DNA from: Staphylococcus aureus
GTDB lineage: Bacteria > Bacillota > Bacilli > Staphylococcales > Staphylococcaceae
Direction: 5' to 3'
DNA length: 64,000 bases
Assembly (NCBI RefSeq): GCF_001027105.1
Contig: NZ_CP011526.1
Location: 1,364,001 to 1,428,000 of the forward strand
The notes beneath the pieces were generated by a model, which worked only from the letters and a program-made list of their open reading frames with translations, was not told the origin of the DNA and did not search any database. The translations under genes and the position numbers were made by a program. Shown one piece after another: positions 1 through 10,584 of this stretch; positions within the stretch are counted from its first letter, which is position 1, and every line of letters starts with the position of its first letter.

Positions 1-1
1 T

Positions 2-2179
2 TATAAAAACTATACGCATGATAAAAAGAAATTAGTTCACTTTATATCCTTAATACTTATTTCAATGTTGACAGGTTTAAGCTTATTATCATTGCTAATT
101 GTATTCCATGTTTTCGATGCATCTTTAATCTTAGATAAGATTACATGGGTAAGATGGGTATTATATGTAGTGTCATTTTTCTTACCATTATTCATTATTT
201 ATTCAATGGTTAGACCACCCGATAAAAACAATCGTTTTGTAGGATTGTACTGCACTTTAGTGTCGTGTGTTGAATGGTTAGCAGCTGCAGTTGTATTATA
301 TTTCTGTGGTGTAATTGTTGACGCTCATGTATCATTCATGTCCTTTATTGCAATATTTATCATTGCTGCATTATCAGGTTTAGTCAGCTTTATTCCTGGT
401 GGTTTCGGCGCTTTCGATTTAGTTGTATTACTAGGATTTAAAACTTTAGGTGTCCCTGAGGAAAAAGTATTATTAATGCTACTTCTATATCGTTTTGCGT
501 ACTATTTTGTACCGGTAATTATTGCATTAATTTTATCATCATTTGAATTTGGTACATCAGCTAAGAAGTACATTGAGGGATCTAAATACTTTATTCCTGC
601 TAAAGATGTTACGTCATTTTTAATGTCTTATCAAAAGGATATTATTGCTAAAATTCCATCATTATCATTAGCAATTTTAGTATTCTTTACAAGTATGATC
701 TTTTTTGTAAATAACTTAACGATTGTTTACGATGCTTTATATGATGGAAATCACTTAACGTATTATATTCTATTGGCAATTCATACTAGTGCTTGTTTAT
801 TACTTTTACTGAATGTAGTTGGTATTTATAAGCAAAGTAGACGTGCCATTATCTTTGCTATGATTTCAATTTTATTAATCACAGTGGCGACATTCTTCAC
901 TTACGCTTCATATATTTTAATAACATGGTTAGCTATTATTTTTGTTCTGCTTATTGTAGCTTTCCGTAGAGCACGTAGGTTGAAACGCCCAGTAAGAATG
1001 AGAAATATAGTTGCAATGCTTTTATTCAGTTTATTTATTTTATATGTTAACCATATATTTATTGCTGGAACGTTATATGCATTAGATATTTATACGATTG
1101 AAATGCATACATCTGTATTGCGCTATTACTTCTGGCTTACGATTTTAATCATCGCTATCATCATAGGTATGATTGCATGGTTGTTTGATTATCAATTTAG
1201 CAAAGTACGTATTTCTTCTAAAATTGAAGATTGCGAGGAGATTATTAATCAGTACGGCGGTAATTATTTGAGTCACTTGATATATAGTGGTGACAAGCAG
1301 TTTTTCACTAATGAAAATAAAACAGCATTTTTAATGTATCGTTATAAAGCAAGTTCATTAGTGGTTCTTGGAGATCCGTTAGGTGATGAAAATGCCTTTG
1401 ATGAATTGTTAGAAGCATTCTATAATTACGCTGAGTATTTAGGCTATGATGTTATATTCTATCAAGTTACAGATCAACACATGCCTTTATATCATAATTT
1501 CGGTAACCAATTTTTCAAATTAGGTGAAGAAGCAATTATTGATTTAACGCAATTTTCAACTTCAGGTAAAAAACGCCGTGGATTTAGAGCGACTTTAAAT
1601 AAATTCGATGAACTTAATATTTCGTTCGAAATTATTGAACCACCGTTTTCAACTGAATTTATAAATGAACTTCAACATGTAAGTGATTTATGGCTAGATA
1701 ATCGTCAGGAAATGCATTTCTCTGTTGGTGAATTTAATGAAGAATACTTATCTAAAGCGCCAATTGGTGTAATGCGAAATGAAGAAAATGAAGTAATTGC
1801 ATTTTGTAGTTTAATGCCAACATACTTTAATGATGCCATTTCAGTCGATTTAATTAGATGGTTGCCAGAGTTAGATTTACCATTAATGGATGGTCTATAC
1901 TTGCATATGTTACTTTGGAGTAAAGAACAAGGTTATACAAAATTTAATATGGGTATGGCAACGTTATCGAACGTTGGTCAATTGCATTATTCATATTTAA
2001 GAGAACGACTTGCAGGCCGTGTCTTTGAACATTTCAACGGTCTATATCGTTTCCAAGGATTACGTCGTTATAAATCTAAATATAATCCGAATTGGGAACC
2101 ACGCTTTTTAGTTTATCGTAAAGATAATTCGCTTTGGGAATCACTTTCTAAAGTAATGCGTGTAATACGTCACAAATAA
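2..2179 (+). CDS. mprF: Phosphatidylglycerol lysyltransferase MprF (5' end outside window)
   Basis: MprF transfers lysine from Lys-tRNA to phosphatidylglycerol and flips the product to the outer leaflet, giving resistance to cationic peptides and affecting daptomycin susceptibility. The frame is open from base 2, so the gene enters from the left. The visible 725 residues match the C-terminal part of the usual 840, leaving about 115 missing. The first half is a string of hydrophobic helices (flippase part). The second half is a soluble GNAT-like synthase domain, beginning about 400 residues into the visible part, with the [10 protein letters not shown] and NMGMATLSN segments. When numbered from an 840-residue protein, known daptomycin hot-spot positions carry the wild-type residues S295, P314, S337, T345, I420 and L826. 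A hairpin terminator follows the stop codon. Confidence 0.96.
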
Positions 2180-2182
2180 TTA

Positions 2183-2236
2183 AAATCCAAGTGCTAAGAG
2201 GTATACAGTTATGCCTGATGCGCTTGGATTTTTTGG
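2183..2236 (+). terminator. mprF intrinsic terminator
   Basis: A 12-bp stem (AAATCCAAGTGC pairing with GCGCTTGGATTT, one G-U pair) is followed by a T-run just after the mprF stop codon. Confidence 0.75.
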
Positions 2237-2262
2237 TTTCTATAAAGAATGATTTATAAAAA

Positions 2263-2303
2263 ACGGTACAGATAAGAATATTTAAGTTTCCTATCTGTAC
2301 CGT
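2263..2303 (-). terminator. msrA intrinsic terminator
   Basis: A perfect 12-bp stem (ACGGTACAGATA / TATCTGTACCGT) is followed on the minus strand by a run of six T. It lies downstream of msrA and faces the mprF terminator between the convergent genes. Confidence 0.75.
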
Positions 2304-2381
2304 ATTTTAATATTGAAATGAGCTAAAGTTAAGTCGCCTAACTTTTATTATCAGTCCAATCAGTTTCATCAAGTATAAATG

Positions 2382-2891
2382 TTATTGCTTATTTTTGTAT
2401 TCTTGGCGTATTTTTTGTTCTTCTGCATAGCGCTCTGGATTTTTCTTATAAAAATCTTGGTGATAGTCTTCGGCTTTGTAAAATTGTGACGCTGGTAATA
2501 TTTTTGTTGCAATTGCCTTATCAGCATTAATCGTATTTTTAAGCTGCTCGATATAAGTCTCAGCGAGTTCTTTTTGATGATCATTAGTGTAGAAAATAGC
2601 TGTTTGATATTGAGGACCACGGTCTTGATATTGACCACCTGTATCTAATGGGTCAATGACTGAGAAAAATATTTCTAATAACTTATTGTATGAGAATAAT
2701 GCAACATCATATTGAATTTCAACAGTTTCTAAATGACCACTCGTACCTGATTTTACTTGTTCGTAAGTAGGATTTTCAATATGTCCGCCCATATATCCAG
2801 AAGTTACTTTTTCTATGCCGTCAAAGGTGTCAAATGGTTTCGTCATACACCAAAAGCAACCTCCGGCAAAATAAGCTGTATTAATATTCAT
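2382..2891 (-). CDS. msrA: Peptide-methionine (S)-S-oxide reductase MsrA
   Basis: Reduces methionine-S-sulfoxide in proteins, a cytoplasmic oxidative-damage repair enzyme. At 169 residues it has the standard MsrA length. The signature GGCFWCM places the catalytic Cys at residue 12, with Cys15 next to it. The middle shows the family segments GYMGGH and [17 protein letters not shown] chose the second ATG: the upstream one abuts the AAAGG ribosome-binding site, while this one sits nine bases after it. It is divergent from msrR. S. aureus carries further msrA genes elsewhere, so the paralog number cannot be assigned from the sequence alone. Confidence 0.93.
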
Positions 2892-3027
2892 TTTTGACAT
2901 CCTTTCATTAGACCTTAGTACGATTTATTAAGAAATCACTTGCTTTTTGAATTGTTTTTATATAACGTTAATATGTGATTATTATAGTACACAAAAATCT
3001 ATTTTTGAAGATATAAGGTAGGTAAAT

Positions 3028-4011
3028 ATGGATAAAGAAACTAATGACAACGAATATAGACGTCAAAGTGAACATCGCACTTCGGCGCCTAAGCGAAAAA
3101 AGAAGAAGAAAATTAGGAAATTACCTATCATTCTTCTGATTGTTGTAATTTTACTTATCGCATTAGTTGTATATATTGTACATAGTTACAATAGCGGTGT
3201 AGAATATGCCAAGAAACATGCGAAAGATGTTAAAGTACATCAATTTAATGGACCAGTAAAAAATGATGGTAAAATTTCTATTCTTGTACTCGGTGCAGAT
3301 AAAGCACAAGGTGGACAATCAAGAACAGATTCTATCATGGTTGTTCAATATGACTTTATCAATAAAAAGATGAAAATGATGTCTGTCATGCGTGATATTT
3401 ATGCAGATATTCCAGGATATGGAAAACACAAAATTAATTCAGCATACGCTTTAGGTGGTCCAGAGCTACTTAGAAAAACACTTGATAAAAATTTAGGAAT
3501 TAATCCTGAATATTATGCAGTAGTTGATTTTACTGGATTTGAGAAAATGATTGATGAATTAATGCCTGAAGGTGTACCAATTAATGTCGAAAAAGATATG
3601 TCGAAAAATATTGGTGTATCTTTGAAAAAGGGTAACCATAGGTTGAATGGTAAAGAATTACTTGGTTATGCAAGATTCCGTCACGACCCTGAAGGTGACT
3701 TCGGACGCGTGCGACGTCAGCAACAAGTGATGCAAACATTGAAAAAAGAAATGGTTAATTTTAGAACAGTTGTTAAATTACCAAAAGTTGCAGGTATTTT
3801 AAGAGGCTATGTGAATACAAACATTCCTGATTCAGGGATTTTCCAAACAGGTTTGAGTTTTGGTATCCGAGGTGAAAAAGATGTTAAGTCATTGACTGTG
3901 CCAATCAAGAACTCATACGAAGATGTCAATACAAATACTGATGGTAGTGCATTACAGATTAATAAAAACACAAATAAACAAGCTATTAAAGACTTTTTAG
4001 ATGAAGATTAA
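3028..4011 (+). CDS. msrR: LytR-CpsA-Psr family protein MsrR
   Basis: LCP-family membrane protein implicated in attaching wall teichoic acid and other anionic polymers to peptidoglycan. MsrR affects methicillin resistance and virulence-factor expression in S. aureus. The 327-residue protein has a strongly basic cytoplasmic tail (residues 20–33, [10 protein letters not shown]), one membrane helix (about 34–54) and an extracellular LCP domain. The LCP marks are the ILVLGAD and [10 protein letters not shown] motifs, the MRDIY segment and the arginine-rich [20 protein letters not shown]-type stretch, which binds the polyprenyl phosphate. It is transcribed alone, divergent from msrA. Confidence 0.93.
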
Positions 4012-4017
4012 AAATAA

Positions 4018-4060
4018 ACAAGGCGATTTCTATCATACTCAGATAGAAGTCGCCTTGTTC
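4018..4060. terminator. Bidirectional terminator between msrR and the tautomerase gene
   Basis: A stem of about 17 bp (ACAAGGCGATTTCTATC with GATAGAAGTCGCCTTGT, one mismatch) with a 7-nt loop separates the converging genes and is followed by a T-rich tract on the plus strand. Confidence 0.75.
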
Positions 4061-4098
4061 GTTTTCAAAGAATTAATTGGCATGCATCTTATGAAGAA

Positions 4099-4284
4099 TT
4101 ATTGATCTGACTTTCTTACGCCAGCCACACCATAATGGTTTGGTTTCATTTCTTCTATAACAACGTGAATTGCTTGTCTATTTGCCCCCGTTGTTTTTTC
4201 TACGGCGTCAGTTACTTCGCTAACTAAATTTTTTAATTGTTCATCCGAACGACCTTCTAATAATTTTACATTGACGATTGGCAT
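4099..4284 (-). CDS. 4-oxalocrotonate tautomerase family protein
   Basis: Small tautomerase of 61 residues, the family's usual size. Members use an N-terminal proline, exposed after Met removal, as general base; the physiological substrate in staphylococci is unknown to me. The start was set at the second of two adjacent ATGs so that Pro follows Met directly (MPIVNVKLLEGR), and this also gives better spacing (8 nt) from GGAGG. The family pattern continues with the helix DEQLKNLVSEVTDAV and the strand IHVVIEEM. It is a monocistronic minus-strand gene converging on msrR. Confidence 0.88.
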   Translation of the reverse strand: MPIVNVKLLEGRSDEQLKNLVSEVTDAVEKTTGANRQAIHVVIEEMKPNHYGVAGVRKSDQ

Positions 4285-4355
4285 CATCCAAACCTCCTAA
4301 TCATTATTAATTTGAGTATATCATGTAATACTTAAAAATTCATTTGCAAAATAAC

Positions 4356-4405
4356 AGAACATTTGTTCTAAAATAGTTGAAATAGAACACGTGTTCGTAT
4401 ATAAT
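4356..4405 (+). promoter_or_regulatory. SOS promoter with two LexA boxes
   Basis: Two LexA operators of the GAAC-N4-GTTC type precede the polymerase gene: AGAACATTTGTTCT at 4356–4369 and AGAACACGTGTTCG at 4384–4397, 28 bp apart centre to centre. The second lies inside the 17-bp spacer of a sigma-A promoter (TTGAAA 4377–4382, TATAAT 4400–4405), so LexA binding would block RNA polymerase directly. Confidence 0.87.
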
Positions 4406-4431
4406 AAGATTCAAGTAAGGGAGGAATAACA

Positions 4432-5694
4432 GTGTATAATTATCATTTATTAGAAGATAGGGATGTTCTATGTATTGACCAAAAAAGTTTTTTTGCGAGT
4501 GTTTCTTGTATTGAAAAGGGGCTAGATCCATTAGAAACAAAGCTAGCTGTTGTTGCAGATACTAAGCGTCAGGGTTCTGTAATATTGGCTGCGACACCTA
4601 AATTAAAAGAATTAGGCATCAAGACAGGGTCGCGATTGTTTGAAATACCACATAGAAATGATATTTACATTATCAATCCAAGTATGCGTAAATATCTTAA
4701 TGTTTCAGTTGCTATTTCTAAGATTGCATTGCGTTATATTCCACCTGAAGATTTACACCAATATAGTATTGACGAATTTTTTATGGATGTTACTGATAGC
4801 TATCATAGATTTAGTTCTACAGTACATGCATTTTGCGAAAGACTTAAACGTGAAATTTATGAAGAAACAGGCATTTATTGTACTGTGGGCATTGGTTCTA
4901 ATATGTTATTAAGTAAAATTGCTATGGATGTTGAAGCGAAGCATAGTCAAAATGGTATAGCTGAATGGCGATATCAAGATGTACCAACGAAATTATGGCC
5001 AATTCAGCCCTTGCGAGATTTTTGGGGTATTAATCGTCGAACAGAAGCCAAATTGAATAAAAGAGGAATTTTTACTATAGGAGATTTAGCGAAATATCCA
5101 TATAAATTTTTAAAAAAAGAGTTCGGTATTTTAGGTGTTGATATGCATCTACATGCGAATGGGATAGATCAGAGTAAAGTACGTGAAAAGCACAAGATCA
5201 GCAATCCATCGATATGCAAAAGTCAAATATTAATGAGAGATTATCATTTTGATGAAGCAAAAGTAGTAATGCAAGAGTTAATTGAAGATGTTGCTAGCAG
5301 AGTTCGAGCAAGAAAAAAAGTGGCAAGAACGATACATTTTGCCTTTGGCTATAGTGATGAAGGCGGTGTACATAAGCAATATACTTTGAAAGATCCAACA
5401 AACTTAGAAAAAGATATTTATAAAGTAGTAATGCATTTCGCAGATAAATTATGTAATAAACAAGCACTATATCGTACGCTAAGTATATCTTTGAGTCAAT
5501 TTATTAATGAGGATGAGCGACAGTTAAGTCTGTTTGAAGATGAATACCAACGCAAACGTGACGAATGTCTAGCTAAAACGATAGACCAATTACATTTGAA
5601 ATACGGCAAAGGTATTGTGTCCAAAGCAGTATCGTTTACAGAAGCAGGTACAAAACACGGCAGATTAGGTTTAATGGCTGGACATAAAATGTAA
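4432..5694 (+). CDS. umuC: Y-family translesion DNA polymerase (UmuC-like)
   Basis: Error-prone polymerase for lesion bypass during the SOS response. The 420-residue protein has the palm-domain metal ligands in DQKSFFASV (Asp16) and YSIDEFF (Asp114, Glu115), helix-hairpin-helix segments around residues 190–235, a little-finger domain, and a beta-clamp binding peptide QLSLF at 364–368. It starts with GTG eight bases after GGAGG. The overall form is the UvrX/YqjW group of Gram-positive UmuC proteins rather than DinB. Two LexA boxes sit over the promoter. There is no UmuD-like partner beside it. Confidence 0.9.
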   Translation: MYNYHLLEDRDVLCIDQKSFFASVSCIEKGLDPLETKLAVVADTKRQGSVILAATPKLKELGIKTGSRLFEIPHRNDIYIINPSMRKYLNVSVAISKIALRYIPPEDLHQYSIDEFFMDVTDSYHRFSSTVHAFCERLKREIYEETGIYCTVGIGSNMLLSKIAMDVEAKHSQNGIAEWRYQDVPTKLWPIQPLRDFWGINRRTEAKLNKRGIFTIGDLAKYPYKFLKKEFGILGVDMHLHANGIDQSKVREKHKISNPSICKSQILMRDYHFDEAKVVMQELIEDVASRVRARKKVARTIHFAFGYSDEGGVHKQYTLKDPTNLEKDIYKVVMHFADKLCNKQALYRTLSISLSQFINEDERQLSLFEDEYQRKRDECLAKTIDQLHLKYGKGIVSKAVSFTEAGTKHGRLGLMAGHKM

Positions 5695-5739
5695 TGACTA
5701 TACGGTTTAAGTAATATATAACTGTGATTCGTATAAAAT

Positions 5740-5825
5740 AAGTCTCTAAAGATAAATATTTCATATATCACAATAGATTTTCACAATAATATCTAAGAAT
5801 ACATGGAATTTATCAAAAGAGACTT
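5740..5825. terminator. Possible long-loop terminator between umuC and tyrA
   Basis: Nine-base inverted repeats (TAAGTCTCT / AGAGACTTA) about 70 bases apart lie between the converging genes. The long AT-rich loop makes a functional terminator uncertain. Confidence 0.3.
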
Positions 5826-5830
5826 AATAA

Positions 5831-6946
<1,116 letters not shown>

Positions 6947-7086
6947 TCAGAATAATAACATTGTAAATGAGCTGTTGACACAGTGCAATAGTAAATAAAA
7001 ATCGATAATAGCATTAATAGATAAACGGAGATAAATCATCTACAATAAAGAGTATAGTAACACAATGGCAACGGAGGGGTAAATCA

Positions 7087-8118
7087 ATGGAACCAATATT
7101 AGAAATGATTAAAACATTAACAGGTATTAATAGTCCTTCAGGAGACACAGAAGAAGCAATTCAATTTGTCGAAAAATATGCAAAAGACTTGGGTTATCAA
7201 ACAACACTAACAAATAAAGGTGCGTTATTAATAACAGTGCCAGGCAAAAATGATGAAGTACAACGCTGTATTACTGCTCATGTTGATACTTTAGGTGCAA
7301 TGGTTAAAGAAATTAAAGAAGATGGTCGCTTAGCAATAGAATTAATTGGAGGATTCACGTATAACGCGATTGAGGGTGAATATTGCCAAATTAAAACTGA
7401 TGCTGGTCAAATATATACAGGAACAATTTGTCTGCATGAAACAAGTGTTCATGTATATAGAAATAATCATGAAATACCTAGAGATCAAAAGCATATGGAA
7501 ATAAGAATTGATGAAGTAACTACATCAGAAGAAGATACAAAGAGTTTAGGTATTTCAGTAGGTGATTTTGTTAGCTTTGATCCACGTACAGTTATCACGT
7601 CATCAGGTTTTATTAAATCTCGTCATTTAGATGATAAAGCTAGCGTAGCGATGATACTACAATTACTAAAGAAATTAAAAGAAGAGCAAATAATATTACC
7701 ACATACAACGCAATTTTATATTTCTAATAACGAAGAAATAGGTTACGGTGCAAATGCATCAATTGATTCGAAAATCAAAGAATATATTGCATTAGATATG
7801 GGCGCGTTGGGAGACGGTCAAGCATCGGATGAATATACAGTTTCTATTTGTGCCAAAGATGCTTCAGGTCCATATCATAAGCAATTGAAATCGCACCTAG
7901 TTAATCTTTGCAAAATAAATAACATTCCATATAAAGTAGACATATATCCATATTATGGTTCAGATGCTTCAGCAGCTTTACATGCTGGTGCGGATATCAG
8001 ACATGGTTTATTTGGCGCTGGCATTGAATCATCTCATGCAATGGAACGAACACATATTGATTCTATTAAAGCGACAGAGAAATTACTATATGCATATTGC
8101 TTATCACCAATTGAGTAA
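7087..8118 (+). CDS. M42 family metallo-aminopeptidase (glutamyl aminopeptidase / endoglucanase-like)
   Basis: Cytosolic di-metal aminopeptidase of the M42 (FrvX/PepA/YsdC) family, which trims peptides as large tetrahedral assemblies. At 343 residues it has family length. The metal and catalytic residues are visible in order: AHVDT, KSRHLDDKAS (bridging Asp), SNNEEIGYGA (catalytic and metal Glu), the LDMGA Asp, and a final His in SSHAMERTH. Some members were annotated as endoglucanases, but the motifs indicate a peptidase. It begins after a GGAGGGG ribosome-binding site. The trp promoter starts only 10 bases after its stop codon. Substrate specificity cannot be read from the sequence. Confidence 0.85.
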   Translation: MEPILEMIKTLTGINSPSGDTEEAIQFVEKYAKDLGYQTTLTNKGALLITVPGKNDEVQRCITAHVDTLGAMVKEIKEDGRLAIELIGGFTYNAIEGEYCQIKTDAGQIYTGTICLHETSVHVYRNNHEIPRDQKHMEIRIDEVTTSEEDTKSLGISVGDFVSFDPRTVITSSGFIKSRHLDDKASVAMILQLLKKLKEEQIILPHTTQFYISNNEEIGYGANASIDSKIKEYIALDMGALGDGQASDEYTVSICAKDASGPYHKQLKSHLVNLCKINNIPYKVDIYPYYGSDASAALHAGADIRHGLFGAGIESSHAMERTHIDSIKATEKLLYAYCLSPIE

Positions 8119-8128
8119 ACAATTAGTG

Positions 8129-8157
8129 TTGACAAATGTGAACGACCTATGTAATAT
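8129..8157 (+). promoter_or_regulatory. trp operon sigma-A promoter
   Basis: TTGACA (8129–8134), a 17-bp spacer and TAATAT (8152–8157) form a near-consensus promoter immediately upstream of the T-box leader. Confidence 0.85.
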
Positions 8158-8163
8158 AATGAA

Positions 8164-8385
8164 CTATAAAAATAATTAGAATTTTCTAAAGAAATAGTAG
8201 CAGATATGAAACGTAGCAAATAGAAAGCTAATGGGTGATGGGAATTAGCACGCCATATCTTGTGAATTGGACTTTGGAAAACAATTGAATGAGTTTTGAA
8301 AGTGAACATGAATTATGTTAACTAAGGTGGCACCACGGTAACGCGTCCTTACAGGTATATGCGTTATGTGGTGTCTTTTTATTTA
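8164..8385 (+). promoter_or_regulatory. T-box leader 1 of the trp operon with terminator
   Basis: T-box riboswitch expected to sense uncharged tRNA-Trp and allow readthrough into trpEGDCFBA. Stem I shows the conserved distal part (GGGTGATGGGAA, 8233–8244) and a candidate UGG specifier at 8268–8270. The T-box core AAGGTGGCACCACGG (8324–8338) places the tRNA-pairing bulge UGGC at 8328–8331, which complements the G73-CCA end usual for bacterial tRNA-Trp. A competing terminator follows, ending in TTTTT near 8379. It is the first of two leaders in series. Confidence 0.88.
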
Positions 8386-8389
8386 GACA

Positions 8390-8595
8390 AAATGTAGTAG
8401 TTAATTAAAGGTAGCAACAGAAAGTTAGTGGATGATGTGAACTAACACCGAGATTAATGAAATTGGGTTTTGTCTGCAACAGAAAAATTATATATAGTAA
8501 AGAGTGAACTATGAATATTTCGAATATTCGGTTAATTTAGGTGGTACCACGCGTCAGCGTCCTTTATATTGATAAGGATGCTGGCGCTTTTTTGA
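8390..8595 (+). promoter_or_regulatory. T-box leader 2 of the trp operon with terminator
   Basis: A second complete T-box element follows the first directly. Stem I has GGATGATGTGAA (distal region) and a candidate UGG specifier at 8464–8466. The core TTTAGGTGGTACCACGCG has the pairing bulge UGGU at 8542–8545. The terminator stem GCGTCAGCGTCCTT (8551–8564) pairs with AAGGATGCTGGCGC (8574–8587) and runs into six T. The UGGU bulge differs from UGGC in leader 1 and could only wobble-pair with a G73 tRNA. Transcripts must pass both decision points to reach trpE. Confidence 0.86.
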
Positions 8596-8609
8596 AAGGA
8601 GCGTATAGA

Positions 8610-10016
8610 ATGGATATATTTTATAAAAAAATAAAAGCAAATGTAACGCCCGAAGTTTTAGCACAACTTCATTCCAAGAAGATCATTTTGGAAAGTACAA
8701 ATCAACAACAAACTAAAGGTCGCTATTCAGTTGTTATTTTTGATATTTATGGCACTTTAACTTTAGATAATGATGTATTATCAGTAAGTACTTTAAAAGA
8801 ATCGTATCAAATCACTGAAAGACCGTACCATTATTTAACGACTAAAATAAATGAAGACTACCATAATATTCAAGATGAGCAACTTAAGTCATTACCATTT
8901 ATATCTGGATATGTTGGGACGTGTAGCTTTGATTTAGTAAGACATGAATTTCCTAAATTGCAATCAATACAATTAGAAGATCACAAGCAGCACGATGTAA
9001 GGTTATATATGGTTGAACAAGTTTATGTATTTGACCATTACAAAGATGAGTTATATATCATCGCGACGAATCAATTTTCAAATTCAACAAAATCAGATCT
9101 TGAGAATCGAGTTATTAAGTCTATCGAAGACTTAACTAAAATCCAACCATTCATGCCTACACAAGATTTTGATTTTAAAACTAAAGAAATTCAATCAAAC
9201 ATTTCTGAAGAAAGATTTATCGAAATGATTCAGTATTTCAAAGAGAAAATAACAGAAGGGGATATGTTCCAAGTTGTGCCATCAAGAATTTACAAATATG
9301 CGCATCATGCTAGTCAGCATTTAAATCAACTTTCGTTTCAACTGTATCAAAATTTAAAACGACAAAACCCAAGTCCATATATGTATTATCTTAATATCGA
9401 TCAACCATATATTGTCGGTAGTTCTCCCGAAAGTTTCGTAAGTGTCAAAGATCAAATTGTAACAACTAATCCTATTGCAGGTACGATTCAACGTGGTGAG
9501 ACGACACAAATAGATAATGAGAATATGAAACAACTACTTAATGATCCAAAAGAATGCAGCGAACATCGTATGCTAGTTGATTTAGGACGTAATGATATTC
9601 ATAGAGTAAGTAAAATCGGTACCTCAAAAATTACTAAATTAATGGTTATTGAAAAATATGAACATGTTATGCATATCGTAAGTGAAGTCACAGGTAAAAT
9701 AAATCAAAATTTATCGCCAATGACAGTTATTGCGAATTTATTACCAACAGGTACCGTTTCAGGTGCACCAAAATTACGTGCAATTGAAAGAATATATGAA
9801 CAATATCCACATAAACGGGGCGTTTATAGTGGTGGTGTTGGATACATAAATTGTAATCATAACTTAGATTTTGCATTAGCAATTCGAACGATGATGATAG
9901 ATGAGCAGTATATCAACGTAGAAGCTGGTTGTGGCGTTGTATATGATTCTATTCCTGAAAAAGAACTGAATGAAACGAAATTGAAAGCTAAAAGCTTATT
10001 GGAGGTGAGCCCATGA
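8610..10016 (+). CDS. trpE: Anthranilate synthase component I
   Basis: Converts chorismate plus ammonia or glutamine nitrogen to anthranilate with TrpG. At 468 residues it shows the chorismate-enzyme motifs in order: NPSPYMYYLNI, SSPESFV, NPIAGTIQRG, HRMLVDLGRNDI, PTGTVSGAPKLRA and EAGCGVVYDS. The ATG used follows AAAGGAGC; an in-frame upstream extension would run into the T-box terminator and is not credible. It is the first gene of the operon and its stop overlaps the trpG start (ATGA), suggesting translational coupling of the two subunits. Confidence 0.96.
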   Translation: MDIFYKKIKANVTPEVLAQLHSKKIILESTNQQQTKGRYSVVIFDIYGTLTLDNDVLSVSTLKESYQITERPYHYLTTKINEDYHNIQDEQLKSLPFISGYVGTCSFDLVRHEFPKLQSIQLEDHKQHDVRLYMVEQVYVFDHYKDELYIIATNQFSNSTKSDLENRVIKSIEDLTKIQPFMPTQDFDFKTKEIQSNISEERFIEMIQYFKEKITEGDMFQVVPSRIYKYAHHASQHLNQLSFQLYQNLKRQNPSPYMYYLNIDQPYIVGSSPESFVSVKDQIVTTNPIAGTIQRGETTQIDNENMKQLLNDPKECSEHRMLVDLGRNDIHRVSKIGTSKITKLMVIEKYEHVMHIVSEVTGKINQNLSPMTVIANLLPTGTVSGAPKLRAIERIYEQYPHKRGVYSGGVGYINCNHNLDFALAIRTMMIDEQYINVEAGCGVVYDSIPEKELNETKLKAKSLLEVSP

Positions 10017-10579
10017 TCTTAGTTGTAGATAATTATGATTCCTTTACATATAACCTAGTGGATATTGTTGCTCAACATACTGACGTCATTGTTCAATACC
10101 CTGATGATGATAATGTGCTGAATCAATCGGTGGACGCTGTTATTATATCTCCTGGTCCAGGGCATCCATTAGACGATCAACAGTTAATGAAAATCATATC
10201 AACCTATCAACACAAACCCATTTTAGGTATTTGTTTAGGGGCTCAGGCACTGACTTGTTACTACGGTGGAGAAGTCATTAAAGGCGACAAGGTTATGCAC
10301 GGCAAAGTTGATACACTAAAGGTTATATCGCATCATCAACATCTGTTATATCAAGATATACCAGAACAGTTTTCAATTATGAGATATCATTCATTAATAA
10401 GTAACCCTGACAATTTTCCAGAAGAATTGAAAATTACTGGACGTACCAAAGATTGTATACAGTCATTCGAGCATAAAGAAAGACCGCATTATGGTATTCA
10501 GTACCATCCTGAATCATTTGCTACAGACTATGGTGTCAAAATAATTACAAATTTCATTAATCTAGTGAAGGAAGGATGA
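10013..10579 (+). CDS. trpG: Anthranilate synthase component II (glutamine amidotransferase)
   Basis: Class I glutamine amidotransferase that supplies ammonia to TrpE. It has 188 residues. The catalytic triad is visible as Cys74 in [10 protein letters not shown] and His165/Glu167 in YHPESF; the oxyanion-loop segment SPGPGHP lies at 46–52. It overlaps trpE by four bases. In Gram-positive bacteria the same subunit may also serve folate synthesis as PabA, but its place inside the trp operon argues for tryptophan synthesis here. Confidence 0.95.
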
Positions 10580-10584
10580 AAACC

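Noticed and set aside
2369-2638. 89-codon minus-strand frame inside msrA
   Set aside because: Same strand as msrA but in another frame, Lys/Ile-rich as expected of an AT-rich shadow frame, and msrA is unambiguous.
6975-7003. Promoter for the M42 peptidase with TTGACA at 6975
   Set aside because: No acceptable -10 element lies 16–18 bases downstream, so I could not support a promoter call there.
8034-8309. 91-codon minus-strand frame across the M42 gene end and trp leader
   Set aside because: It overlaps the promoter and T-box 1, which account for the sequence. No protein family features.
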